The position numbers and the translations under genes are program-made. DNA of 17,541 nt from an uncultured Bacteroidota bacterium. Its GTDB lineage: Bacteria > Bacteroidota > Bacteroidia > Chitinophagales > Chitinophagaceae. The notes under the pieces were generated by a model. The model ran no database searches. It was not told the origin of the DNA and worked only from the letters and a program-made list of their open reading frames with translations. The stretch is from assembly GCA_903847655.1 (NCBI GenBank), contig CAINEG010000107.1, positions 1 to 17,541 on the forward strand. Reading direction: 5' to 3'. Shown piece by piece: positions 1 through 7,864 of the stretch. Each line of letters begins with the position of its first letter. Positions within the stretch are counted from its first letter, which is position 1.

Positions 1-1
1 A

Positions 2-73
2 GATGAATTTCCAACAACATTAGATTACCAAGAATTTCATGGTATTTTTGTCTTATCGGAAGCATTGTTGTGA
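2..73 (+). CDS. Possible C-terminal tail of a gene running in from the left edge
   Basis: Reading frame 2 is open from the window edge to a TGA at 71-73, giving 23 residues that end FVLSEALL. The other two plus frames stop within the first 21 bases. Composition is protein-like but far too short to assign a family. A competing minus-strand frame is also open across 1-100, so even the coding strand is uncertain. Nothing else supports it. Confidence 0.2.
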   Translation, partial: DEFPTTLDYQEFHGIFVLSEALL

Positions 74-174
74 TATTAAGTTGCGATGCTATGAAGTTAG
101 GTGCGTAATAATGTGATTATTTCCATTATCCACTCATTTTTTCATTATACAATTCTCTATAATACAAATCTCGA

Positions 175-555
175 TTATTTCGCTTTTAAAACTTTTTCAA
201 GTGTGGCCATGATGCCATGCCAATGTGGAGGGGTGGCAATATGTACAATATCTACTTCTGGTAAAGCAATTAATTCTCTATGATCATGAAAAGTTTTTAC
301 ATTTCCTCCTACTAGTTCTACTGCCGATTGCAAATGTTTTTTATCTACATCACAAATGGCTACTACTCGAGTACCTGCATAAGGTACATGTCCTCGGCCC
401 ATACCACCCAAGCCAATAATACCCTTGGTCAACTGATCACTTGGCGCTAAAAATCCACGACCTAACACTTGTCTAGGCACAATGGAGAATCCAGCCACCA
501 CCGCTGCTGTATTTTTTAAAAACCGACGTCTACTGTTGTTTTCTACTGGTTTCAT
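175..555 (-). pseudogene. Truncated Gfo/Idh/MocA family oxidoreductase (N-terminal fragment)
   Basis: The 126-residue product has a Tat signal (RRRF at about residues 9-12, hydrophobic stretch, then VPRQVLG) followed by the front half of an NAD(P)-binding Rossmann domain. The dinucleotide-binding motif GLGGMGRG lies at about residues 48-55. VVAICDVD follows, then the family-typical HIATPPHWH near residues 105-113. Full members have roughly 430-470 residues and continue straight into a G-K-D-x-Y-C-E-K-P segment carrying the catalytic lysine. Here the frame stops at LKAK, before that segment. The overlapping frame on the same strand reads N-N-R-D-L-Y for a few codons, resembling G-K-D-x-Y, and then stops at 126-128. 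That suggests a frameshift followed by deletion or decay. The catalytic lysine and the whole substrate domain are missing, so it should be inactive. ATG at 553-555 is the only start ahead of the Tat signal. Intact relatives are exported oxidoreductases acting on sugars. Confidence 0.85.
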
Positions 556-615
556 ATGTTGTTATTAAAGTAAAAAATAATTTTAAAGTTGGCTGCTTGA
601 AAATAAAAATAGAAA

Positions 616-636
616 AATGAGCTTACTCATTGAGCT
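616..636. repeat. Small hairpin and direct repeat between divergent genes
   Basis: AATGAG at 616-621 and CTCATT at 626-631 form a 6-bp inverted repeat with a CTTA loop. TGAGCT also occurs twice in the same direction (618-623 and 631-636). It lies between the minus-strand oxidoreductase fragment and the plus-strand transporter, where an operator could sit, but such short AT-rich repeats are common by chance. Confidence 0.25.
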
Positions 637-679
637 ATTTATAATTGACTTTCCTTAGCTAAATTTATTCTTTTTTGCT

Positions 680-687
680 TAAATTTG
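680..687 (+). promoter_or_regulatory. Possible Bacteroidota -7 box for the VIT1-like gene
   Basis: TAAATTTG matches the Bacteroidota -7 consensus TAnnTTTG exactly and ends 29 bases before the ATG at 717. Transcription from it would give a short leader and would exclude the TTG start at 675. I see no good -33 TTG at the usual 17-23 base spacing, so the call rests on one element. Confidence 0.35.
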
Positions 688-716
688 GTAGAATCCAGTT
701 ATTTAAAATCACTAGC

Positions 717-1421
717 ATGAACGAGACCCATTTACACCTAGAAGAACATTTACAAAGCAGTGATTTATTGACCGATATTGTTATTGGTATGAGTGATGGA
801 TTGACGGTTCCCTTTGCATTGGCTGCCGGTTTAAGTGGAGCAGTACAGGGCAATGTAAACTTAATCTGGATTGCGGGGATAGCCGAAATTGCTGCAGGTT
901 CTATTGCCATGGGTTTGGGTGGTTTTTTGGCGGGCAAGACCGAGCAAGATCATTATGCCAGCGAATTAAAAAACGAATATTGGGAATTAATTCATAAAAG
1001 AGACGTAGAAATAGAAGAAGTGCGTAAGGTTTTTTTAGCATGGGGCTTAACTGCCAACACAGCCGAAGAAGCTACCCAAGAAATCATCAAAGATGATAAA
1101 CGCTGGGTAGATTTTATGATGAAACACGAACTTGGGCTGACCGAACCCGATCCTAAAAGAGCTAGGAAAAGCGCCTTTAATATTGGCCTTAGTTATATTG
1201 TTGGAGGCTTGATTCCATTGAGTCCTTATTTCTTTGTAACTGATTCTATTGAAGGGCTTAAACTTTCTGCCCTCATCACATTAGTTTGCTTATTTATATT
1301 TGGATTTTTTAAAAGCAAGATGACCGGCGTGAATCCTTGGTGGGGTGGTGTAAAAGTAATGATGACTGGGGCCTTAGCTGCAACCGCTGCTTTTGGCATT
1401 GCCAAATTGATTCAAGGATAA
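717..1421 (+). CDS. VIT1/CCC1 family iron/manganese transporter
   Basis: A 234-residue inner-membrane protein of the vacuolar iron transporter / CCC1 family, which moves Fe2+ or Mn2+ out of the cytosol. The diagnostic first segment DIVIGMSDGLTVPFALAAG is at residues 20-38. A second membrane helix at about 50-72 contains the GSIAMGLGGFLAGK motif. A charged, Glu-rich cytoplasmic loop at about 75-145 (E77, E90, E98, E100, E101) corresponds to the metal-binding domain. Three more helices lie near 152-172, 180-200 and 211-231, giving the usual five. I chose ATG 717 over the upstream TTG at 675: the extra 14 residues do not resemble the family, and a possible -7 box lies between the two starts. It stands alone, with 157 bases before the next gene. 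Family is secure; the metal is not readable from sequence. Confidence 0.92.
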   Translation: MNETHLHLEEHLQSSDLLTDIVIGMSDGLTVPFALAAGLSGAVQGNVNLIWIAGIAEIAAGSIAMGLGGFLAGKTEQDHYASELKNEYWELIHKRDVEIEEVRKVFLAWGLTANTAEEATQEIIKDDKRWVDFMMKHELGLTEPDPKRARKSAFNIGLSYIVGGLIPLSPYFFVTDSIEGLKLSALITLVCLFIFGFFKSKMTGVNPWWGGVKVMMTGALAATAAFGIAKLIQG

Positions 1422-1578
1422 AAAATTTAACCATTTTCATTTTTTACCGCTATTTCATATGGGGACAAATGCATTGTGCAACAGGCTCTTATGAAAATAA
1501 TACTTAGATATTTTGGAAAAAAGGCGAAGATTATTTAGATTGAGAGTACTTAAACCAAATAACTAAAACCATTTACTT

Positions 1579-2793
1579 ATGAGCCAATCTATTAATGCAA
1601 ATCGACTGTTTTATGCAAGTTGTTTTGCACTTATCACGACTGCTTTTTCATTCAGTATCCGTGCTGGCATTTTAACACAGCTAGGAACAGAATTGAATTT
1701 GGACACTGTTCAATTAGGAACCATTAATTCAATGTGGTTTCTTGGATTCCCTATTTCTATGATTTTGGGGGGGATTTTTTATACTTCTATGGGGCCTAAA
1801 TTTATCATGCAAATTGCCTTAGTAGCCCATACCATAGGTATTCTATTAACCATTTACGCTACGGGGTACAGTACCTTATTGATTTCTACCTTATTTATTG
1901 GCCTTGGCAATGGCTGTACAGAAGCAGCTTGTAATCCAATGATTGCAGATTCTTATTCAGGCTTAGCTTTTAACAGAAAAATTAATCGTTTTCACATGTG
2001 GTTCCCTGGTGGAATTGTCATTGGCTCTTTAGTTTCAAAATTTATGACAGATGCTAATATGCATTGGCAAACACAAATTTGGATTATTTTAATTCCAACT
2101 ATTATTTATGCTGTTTTGTTTTATGGACAAAATTTTCCTAAAACAAGAATTGCAGAAAATTCAGTATTGGCCAACTTTAAAGCCATGTTGAATCCATTGT
2201 ATATATTCATGGCAGCTTGTATGGCCTTAACTGCTATTTCTGAATTTGGACCACAACAATGGGTAGGACCTATTTTAGCTAAAGCTGGCGCTAGTCCAAT
2301 GTTGATATTAGCTTTAGTTACTGGATTAATGGCAGTGGGTAGATTTTTTGCAGGCCCACTTATTAAGCAATTGAATACAGTTGGGGTATTGCTAGGTTCG
2401 GCTATATTTGGCCTTGTTGGACTTTATATGATGAGTACCATGCATGGCTCTACACTTTATCTAGCTGCATTATGTTATGGCTTAGGCATTTGTTATTTCT
2501 GGCCAAATATGCTTGGTTATGTAGCAGAAAATATGCCACAAACTGGTGCGCTTGGTCTTTCTATATTAGGAGGTATTGGTATGTTTTCTTCTTCTATGTT
2601 CCAACCTATCATTGGTGGATGGATCAAGGACCACAAAGCAGTGGCAGTTGCAAGCGGTTTAACCGGAGATGCTGCTGATTTAGCTGCTGGACAAGCTACC
2701 TTATCAAATATGCTACTTTTCCCTGCCATCTTAATAGTTGTTTTTACTGGTTTGTATTTTTATGGTAAAAATAAAAAAGCGGCAATAGCTTAA
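1579..2793 (+). CDS. MFS transporter, FucP-like sugar permease type
   Basis: A 404-residue inner-membrane transporter with about 12 hydrophobic segments, the normal length for the major facilitator superfamily. The segment NGCTEAACNPMIADSY (111-126), followed by NRFHMWFPGGIVIG (136-149), matches the pattern of Bacteroidota sugar:H+ symporters related to FucP/NagP. In these a conserved acidic residue (E115 here) lies in the fourth helix. The C-terminal half has the repeated glycine-rich pattern GRFFAGP (254-260). Such permeases usually sit beside sugar catabolic genes; here the nearest candidate is the broken Gfo/Idh/MocA gene upstream. ATG 1579 puts a short polar tail before the first helix. 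A strong terminator follows 24 bases after the stop. The substrate is inferred to be a monosaccharide or derivative. Confidence 0.88.
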   Translation: MSQSINANRLFYASCFALITTAFSFSIRAGILTQLGTELNLDTVQLGTINSMWFLGFPISMILGGIFYTSMGPKFIMQIALVAHTIGILLTIYATGYSTLLISTLFIGLGNGCTEAACNPMIADSYSGLAFNRKINRFHMWFPGGIVIGSLVSKFMTDANMHWQTQIWIILIPTIIYAVLFYGQNFPKTRIAENSVLANFKAMLNPLYIFMAACMALTAISEFGPQQWVGPILAKAGASPMLILALVTGLMAVGRFFAGPLIKQLNTVGVLLGSAIFGLVGLYMMSTMHGSTLYLAALCYGLGICYFWPNMLGYVAENMPQTGALGLSILGGIGMFSSSMFQPIIGGWIKDHKAVAVASGLTGDAADLAAGQATLSNMLLFPAILIVVFTGLYFYGKNKKAAIA

Positions 2794-2819
2794 TTTTATG
2801 ACTTCCTTTTAAAAGACTA

Positions 2820-2860
2820 AATAACCCTTGTAATTTAATTGCAAGGGTTATTTTTATTTT
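2820..2860 (+). terminator. Rho-independent terminator after the MFS gene
   Basis: AATAACCCTTG at 2820-2830 pairs perfectly with CAAGGGTTATT at 2842-2852. A G·U pair and further A-T pairs can extend the stem into the spacer. A T-rich run (TTATTTTTATTTT) follows to 2860. It closes the MFS transcript, but the T-tract ends only 6 bases before the ATG of the next gene on the same strand. Confidence 0.88.
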
Positions 2861-2866
2861 AGCTCC

Positions 2867-3175
2867 ATGGGCAACTTAGTGAAAATATTATTTTTTGTAT
2901 TTGTTTTTAGTTTTCTTGTGTTGGCCTGCGCCAATCAGGAGGGCCAGCCCATCTTATACTCTAAGGAAACTGTCAACACACTCAATATCATTGATTCTTC
3001 TAAAACTAATTTTTTAGAATATGCTTATGATGAGCAATATTATTTAGAAACCTTTTATTACGACAGTAGCGGTCATTTGCTTAAGACAGTGAAGTATGAT
3101 AATTTAGCAAGGTCTGTTATTTACAATGTACGCAATAAGAAAGCCGCTGTACTCAAAGCCATTGATGTATATTAA
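2867..3175 (+). CDS. Small hypothetical lipoprotein
   Basis: A 102-residue protein I do not recognise. It starts with a short polar segment, a strongly hydrophobic stretch rich in F, V and L (residues 7-19), then a lipobox V-L-A-C with C21 as the predicted lipidated cysteine. That points to signal peptidase II processing and an envelope location. The mature part of about 80 residues is polar and Tyr-rich (several YY pairs around 55-65) and predicted soluble. No other Met lies near the signal, so ATG 2867 is the start. It sits directly behind the MFS terminator and its stop is 3 bases from the convergent stop of the kinase-aminotransferase gene. Either it has its own promoter inside or just ahead of the terminator, or it depends on read-through. 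I assign no function beyond the envelope location. Confidence 0.7.
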   Translation: MGNLVKILFFVFVFSFLVLACANQEGQPILYSKETVNTLNIIDSSKTNFLEYAYDEQYYLETFYYDSSGHLLKTVKYDNLARSVIYNVRNKKAAVLKAIDVY

Positions 3176-3178
3176 ATT

Positions 3179-5476
3179 TTACATTTCAGTCAATACCTGA
3201 TCAAGATTTTTAATGAGGGTATCGGCATTGTACTTAGAAAAAATAATGGGCGGTTTTATTTTAAGTACATTATTGAATGGGCCATCCGTACCCAATAAAA
3301 AACCTAAGTTTTTCATTTTTTCTACGATTGATTTAATTTCACTGCTTGCAGGTGCTTTAGAAATTCTATCTTTTACCAATTCAACGCCAATAAATAAGCC
3401 CGCACCTCTTACATCACCGATAATACTGTGTTTGGCTTTTAATTCATTCAATCCATTCAATAAATAATTGCCAATCAATAAAGCATTGTTTTGTAATTGT
3501 TCTTTTTCAATGACTTCTAATACAGCTAGTCCAGTGGCCATGGATACAGGATTGCCTCCATAAGTATTAAAGTATTCTATCCCATTGTTAAAACTATTTG
3601 CTATCTCTTCTGTGACAATCACTGCTGCTAATGGATGCCCATTGCCCATGGGTTTGCCCATCACCACTATATCAGGCAGAACGCCTTGAAGTTCAAATCC
3701 CCAAAAATGCTTGCCTACTCTTCCAAAACCTACTTGTACTTCATCTGCAATACACAGCCCGCCGGCTTTTTTAACTTGCTGGTACACTTCTTTTAAATAA
3801 TTTGCAGGTAAGGGCATTTGTCCACCCACCCCTAATAAGGTTTCACAAATAAAGGCAGCTGGCGCCTTGTCCTTAATTTTTAATTCAGTAATGATTCTTT
3901 TTACATCGGCTGCATATTTTTCTCCTGCCAATGTATCTTCATATTGATAGGCTCCGCGATAAACATCAGGATTCATTGCTTTGTGAATCCAAGGCATTTG
4001 ACCCAAGCCGCCTTTTCGATCAAATTTATAAGGACTCATTTCAATGGTCGCGGTGGAGGTTCCATGATAAGCATGATCTAAAACAATTACGTCTTTCTGT
4101 TGCGTATAATATCTACTTATGCGAATGGCTAAATCATTGGCTTCACTGCCACTATTGGTAAAATAACAAATATTTAAATGCGCAGGTAATTTGGCCGTTA
4201 AGGCTGCAGCGTAATCATTCAAATGCTTATTTAGATAACGCGTATTGGTATTTAAAGTTGCAATTTGTTTTTGCATGGCACGTGCCACAGTTGGATGGCA
4301 ATGTCCTACATGGCTTACATTGTTAACGCAGTCTAGATAGGTATTGCCTTTGTCATCATACAAGTATTGTAAAGCGCTTCTGTCTATTTTTAAATGTTGC
4401 GCATAACTGATGCTTAAATTTCTTCCAACATGTGCCTGCCTGTTTTTTTCGATCTCAGTATAATCTTCTTCATCAATGATCGGCTTAAAATCACAAGCTA
4501 GTAAAAATGCATTATGCGCTTTAATAGGATTGATTTCAATGAATTGGTACAATAAATCCCAGGCAGGCTTTTCAGTAATAAAATGATGTTCGTTATTTGT
4601 ATCTAAAGAGGCATGGTAGGCTGATTGCGTAAGACTAATACAAAGCCTTGCAGCTATTAGATAATACAATACAGCTAATTCTTTTTCAGTTAGTGGATAC
4701 ACTTGATGGTAGCCTTTCACTACTTGAACAGCAACGCTGAGTGGTGCTTGATGATGCAACATGGCATAAGTACAAGCCACTGCTAAATTATTGATGAGGG
4801 CTGTGTACACCATATCGCCAAAATCTATCAATCCTAGAATTTCATTTTCATTTACTAAGACATTGTAATCATTGGCATCATTGTGTGTATAGCCATGTCT
4901 GAAAGAAGAAAGCGTAGGAAGAATTTCTGTTTCAAATTGCAGAATAAAATAATCTACCATTCTTCTTTGCTCATGATCCTTGATGCAATGTAGTCGATAA
5001 CTTGCATCTCTTGCTGTGCTGATGTCCCAGGTATAATGACGATGCATTCCAGCATGTTTGAAATGGGCTAAACTTTTATCCATCTTCCCTAAAAACCTGC
5101 CTAAGTTCAGATACAATGCATCCGTTTTCGTACTTGCTTCCACCCAAAAGATACCTTCTAAATAAGTTAGAATTCTTATATAATAAGTTTTGTCTTCAAG
5201 TATAATTTCGGTTAAGGCCTGGCCTTTTTTATTGAGGAGGTATTGTTGTAATTGTGCTGCTAGTTCGCTCTTAGATAAATGCTCTAATATTTTTATTTGA
5301 GCGTCCAAAAAATAAAATTCTTTCTGCTCGTCTGCTAATTTTAAAACAAATTTCTTACCTGCATTGTCAATTAATAAAAAATTGAGTTCATCAAATCCAT
5401 TTAAAGTACTTGCTTTTACTTCTATGCCATAATAATTGGTCACTAAATTTTCTATGGTTCCCGTACTAAAACTCAT
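3179..5476 (-). CDS. Fusion of APH-type kinase and class III PLP aminotransferase/phospho-lyase
   Basis: A 765-residue two-domain cytosolic enzyme. Residues 1 to about 320 form an aminoglycoside-phosphotransferase-fold kinase: K46 in FVLKLAD as ATP-binding lysine, HNDANDYN with D200 and N204 in the catalytic loop, and IDFGD with D218 as the metal-binding DFG. Residues about 340-765 form a class III PLP enzyme: TNSGSEAN (440-447), DHAYHGT (467-473), DEVQVGFGR (578-586), and K608 in [10 protein letters not shown] as the Schiff-base lysine. Both active sites look complete. The second half resembles ethanolamine-phosphate and 5-phosphohydroxylysine phospho-lyases more than ordinary transaminases. 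Human hydroxylysine kinase is an APH-fold enzyme whose product is used by such a phospho-lyase. I infer kinase and lyase acting in sequence on one hydroxy-amine; the substrate is unknown. It is the last gene of the operon, 13 bases after the hydrolase. Confidence 0.9.
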   Translation of the reverse strand: MSFSTGTIENLVTNYYGIEVKASTLNGFDELNFLLIDNAGKKFVLKLADEQKEFYFLDAQIKILEHLSKSELAAQLQQYLLNKKGQALTEIILEDKTYYIRILTYLEGIFWVEASTKTDALYLNLGRFLGKMDKSLAHFKHAGMHRHYTWDISTARDASYRLHCIKDHEQRRMVDYFILQFETEILPTLSSFRHGYTHNDANDYNVLVNENEILGLIDFGDMVYTALINNLAVACTYAMLHHQAPLSVAVQVVKGYHQVYPLTEKELAVLYYLIAARLCISLTQSAYHASLDTNNEHHFITEKPAWDLLYQFIEINPIKAHNAFLLACDFKPIIDEEDYTEIEKNRQAHVGRNLSISYAQHLKIDRSALQYLYDDKGNTYLDCVNNVSHVGHCHPTVARAMQKQIATLNTNTRYLNKHLNDYAAALTAKLPAHLNICYFTNSGSEANDLAIRISRYYTQQKDVIVLDHAYHGTSTATIEMSPYKFDRKGGLGQMPWIHKAMNPDVYRGAYQYEDTLAGEKYAADVKRIITELKIKDKAPAAFICETLLGVGGQMPLPANYLKEVYQQVKKAGGLCIADEVQVGFGRVGKHFWGFELQGVLPDIVVMGKPMGNGHPLAAVIVTEEIANSFNNGIEYFNTYGGNPVSMATGLAVLEVIEKEQLQNNALLIGNYLLNGLNELKAKHSIIGDVRGAGLFIGVELVKDRISKAPASSEIKSIVEKMKNLGFLLGTDGPFNNVLKIKPPIIFSKYNADTLIKNLDQVLTEM

Positions 5477-5489
5477 TTTTAAAATTAAT

Positions 5490-6440
5490 CTATTTTTTTA
5501 TAAACTTGGTGATTGCTTCAGCTACAGCATAAGGAGCTTCTTCCATTGGAATATGTCCTACCTTTTTTAGAATGACCAGGGAATTGTTTTTTAGATCTTT
5601 TTGAAATGAATAAGCATTGGCTACCGAAATCAATTGATCTTGATCTCCCCATATGATTAGGGTGGGTGCTGCAATGGTTTTGATCGCAGTGGCATCTTGT
5701 GCTACTCTATTTTGAAACAAAGACAAAGCGGCACGTCTGTTGCCAGTCCTTAATAACATTTCATGATATCTAGTGATCGTAGCATCGGTAATGAAGGAGG
5801 GATCATAAAAAACATTTTCTAAACTTTTTTTAACCAAAGACTTAGGTGTAAACACCAATAATAAATTATTAATGATGGGCATGCTGGCTATTTTAAAACC
5901 CAAACTTCCTTTTTCATTTTTTATGGGATAGCCTGCCGCATCTATTAAAACAAGTTGGTTTACTTTATCAGGATGAGCTACGGCATACTGCCAGGCAATG
6001 GCCCCTCCTAAGGAATTGCCACCCAATAAGCATTGCTTGATCTGTAAGGCTTGTAAGAATGAATCAATAAATAAAGTATAATAAGCAGCCTGGTATTTAT
6101 TTTCGGGATTAGGTCCGGTAAGGCCAAAGGCAGGCAAATCCATTCGAATAATTCTTTTATGGGTAGTAGCGGTCAGTAGTTTAACTAAAGAATCCCAAGT
6201 ATGCAGCGAAGCGGAAGTGCCATGAATTAAGACCAAGGGCAGGCTATCTGCTAGATTCCCTTCGGATCTATAATGTACTTGCATACCCATCAAAGGCATA
6301 AAGGAGGAAGCCCCGGTAGCGTATTTTAATTTTAGCTTTTCAACTGGAATGTCTCTTTGTCCAAATACAGTTAAGCCCACTACCAATAACAATACAAAGG
6401 CAGTAGCAATAAAACTTAATGCTTTAATTATTCTTTTCAT
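5490..6440 (-). CDS. Membrane-anchored alpha/beta hydrolase
   Basis: A 316-residue alpha/beta-fold hydrolase. Residues 1-27 form a positively charged N-terminus and one hydrophobic helix ending VFGQRD, so it is probably anchored in or secreted across the inner membrane. The core begins at about residue 50. HGTSAS (73-78) forms the oxyanion region, GNSLGG (141-146) carries the nucleophile S143, WGDQD (264-268) supplies the catalytic acid D268, and VGHIPMEE (294-301) supplies H296, so the triad is complete. A helical cap lies at about 172-240. Family members include esterases, epoxide hydrolases and C-C bond hydrolases; the sequence does not decide between them. It starts 6 bases after the stop of the cytochrome/LRR gene and ends 13 bases before the kinase-aminotransferase, so all three are probably co-transcribed. 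Confidence 0.88.
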   Translation of the reverse strand: MKRIIKALSFIATAFVLLLVVGLTVFGQRDIPVEKLKLKYATGASSFMPLMGMQVHYRSEGNLADSLPLVLIHGTSASLHTWDSLVKLLTATTHKRIIRMDLPAFGLTGPNPENKYQAAYYTLFIDSFLQALQIKQCLLGGNSLGGAIAWQYAVAHPDKVNQLVLIDAAGYPIKNEKGSLGFKIASMPIINNLLLVFTPKSLVKKSLENVFYDPSFITDATITRYHEMLLRTGNRRAALSLFQNRVAQDATAIKTIAAPTLIIWGDQDQLISVANAYSFQKDLKNNSLVILKKVGHIPMEEAPYAVAEAITKFIKK

Positions 6441-6446
6441 GTGTGT

Positions 6447-7841
6447 TTATTTTTTTGCAGCTACTTTTAAAACAATGGTGTCTGAAGCAATATTTTCGGT
6501 ATGGTAATTGCCAAAAATAATTTTTGCTTTCGGAAATGTTTTTTGAATTAATGCAGCATCTTTATTGGTGATACTTGTTTGACCAAGATACAATTCATTT
6601 ATATTAACCAATGATTTTAATTGCAATAATCCCTTCAAACTTATTTTTGTCCCCACTAAGTTTAAATAATGCAATCGTTTCAAATTTTGAAAACTGATTA
6701 ATTGATTGTCTGTTATGCTGGAATGTTCAATACTTAATTTTGTCAATGAATCACAATAGCCAATGGCATTGGCCAATGAATTACTAAACGCAATGCCTGG
6801 CATTTTTAACCATACAATATTCGAGCTGACTGTTTTAATTAGGTTGTCAATGGTATCATTGGTTTTTACCACATTAATAAAATTAGCCGTTAAATAATTG
6901 GAGTGCTTGGCTACTTGTAAAATGGTGACTCCCATTTTAGTTAAATTATTTAGACTGGTTTGATTGGCCAGTTTAATTTCTTTGGTAGGAATATCTTCAT
7001 TCAAAGCTTTTGACGTATTTTTTTCAAAGTTGGCCAAGACCATTTGAATATTGGCTGGTTGGACCAAGTCTTTTACTTTTTTATCAAAAAACCCACCGCT
7101 ATTGATCCACCACTCAATCAAGACTCTTTCTTTTTCTGTTATTTGAGGCTTGCCTTTAGGAGGCATGTGTTTTTCATCTAAGGGATCTAAAATTATTTTT
7201 TTATATAAGGAACTATTCAAAGCGCTACCTTGGTGAAGGATAATGCCGTCCTCACCTCCTTTCAAAATCCATTCTTTGCTGTCTAATCTTAGTTTTCCTT
7301 TTTGTTTGATTGCTGAATGACAGCCATAACATTTTTCTTCTAAAATGGGTTGAATGATGTCTTCGAATAATATAGCTTCTTGCACGTTTGAAAAATTAGG
7401 CCTTGCCTTGATTGCTTTTTTTGCTTTCAACCCCTTGGTTAAATAATCAGCACCATGGGTAAGGGTTCCTCCAAAATGACCAGTTAGCAAAATCAAAACC
7501 AATAGCGTAAGCGAAGTCCATTTTAATTGTTTTGCTTTATTCTTTTTTGTAAAGTATACACCCACTGTGGAGATGAGGGCTAAGAGAATGCCCAACCATT
7601 GATGGTAAAACAATGTTTGGGTATCATATTCCCCATTGGTAGATAAAGCCAATCCGCTAATGCAGGTGACGATAGCCGAGGCAGCGCCTATTAAATAACT
7701 AAAGGGGACGATGTTTTCAAACAAAACATATTTTTCTTTTTGAGCCAACCAGTGAATCAAAATGGCAAACAACAATATGCCAATGGGTAAATGAACCAGT
7801 AGCGGATGAAAATGCCCAAAAAAATTGATAATACTATCCAA
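6447..7841 (-). CDS. DUF2231 membrane protein with PSCyt1 heme domain and leucine-rich repeats
   Basis: A 464-residue protein in three parts. Residues 1-125 carry four hydrophobic segments with the DUF2231-like opening FHPLLVHLPIG (11-21). Residues about 150-255 are a Planctomycete-type cytochrome c domain (PSCyt1) with the heme-binding site CYGCH (171-175) and M226 in HMPPKG as probable axial ligand. Residues about 330-445 contain leucine-rich repeats of the LxxLxLxxTxI type (LHYLNLVGTKI near 390-400, INELYLGQTSI near 414-424). It is expected to sit in the inner membrane with heme and repeats in the periplasm. The start must be TTG at 7841: an in-frame TAA lies directly upstream, no ATG follows before residue 267, and the family N-terminus begins here. 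It is operon gene 4, 23 bases after the isomerase. A role in electron transfer linked to ligand recognition is inference. Confidence 0.87.
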   Translation of the reverse strand: MDSIINFFGHFHPLLVHLPIGILLFAILIHWLAQKEKYVLFENIVPFSYLIGAASAIVTCISGLALSTNGEYDTQTLFYHQWLGILLALISTVGVYFTKKNKAKQLKWTSLTLLVLILLTGHFGGTLTHGADYLTKGLKAKKAIKARPNFSNVQEAILFEDIIQPILEEKCYGCHSAIKQKGKLRLDSKEWILKGGEDGIILHQGSALNSSLYKKIILDPLDEKHMPPKGKPQITEKERVLIEWWINSGGFFDKKVKDLVQPANIQMVLANFEKNTSKALNEDIPTKEIKLANQTSLNNLTKMGVTILQVAKHSNYLTANFINVVKTNDTIDNLIKTVSSNIVWLKMPGIAFSNSLANAIGYCDSLTKLSIEHSSITDNQLISFQNLKRLHYLNLVGTKISLKGLLQLKSLVNINELYLGQTSITNKDAALIQKTFPKAKIIFGNYHTENIASDTIVLKVAAKK

Positions 7842-7864
7842 TTAAATTTATTTTATTAGTGAAA

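Noticed and set aside
2..100. Minus-strand open stretch running off the left edge
   Set aside because: It is open across the first 100 bases with an internal ATG, but too short, edge-limited and in competition with a plus-strand frame; neither can be proved.
665..937. Minus-strand frame of 90 codons over the VIT1-like gene
   Set aside because: It is a Pro/Lys/Ala-rich shadow of a well-supported membrane protein on the plus strand and matches no family.
1422..1578. Possible promoter before the MFS gene, around ATATTTTG at 1508-1515
   Set aside because: The box fails the TAnnTTTG pattern at its first two bases and the nearest TTG is about 31 bases away. I see nothing else definite in this gap.
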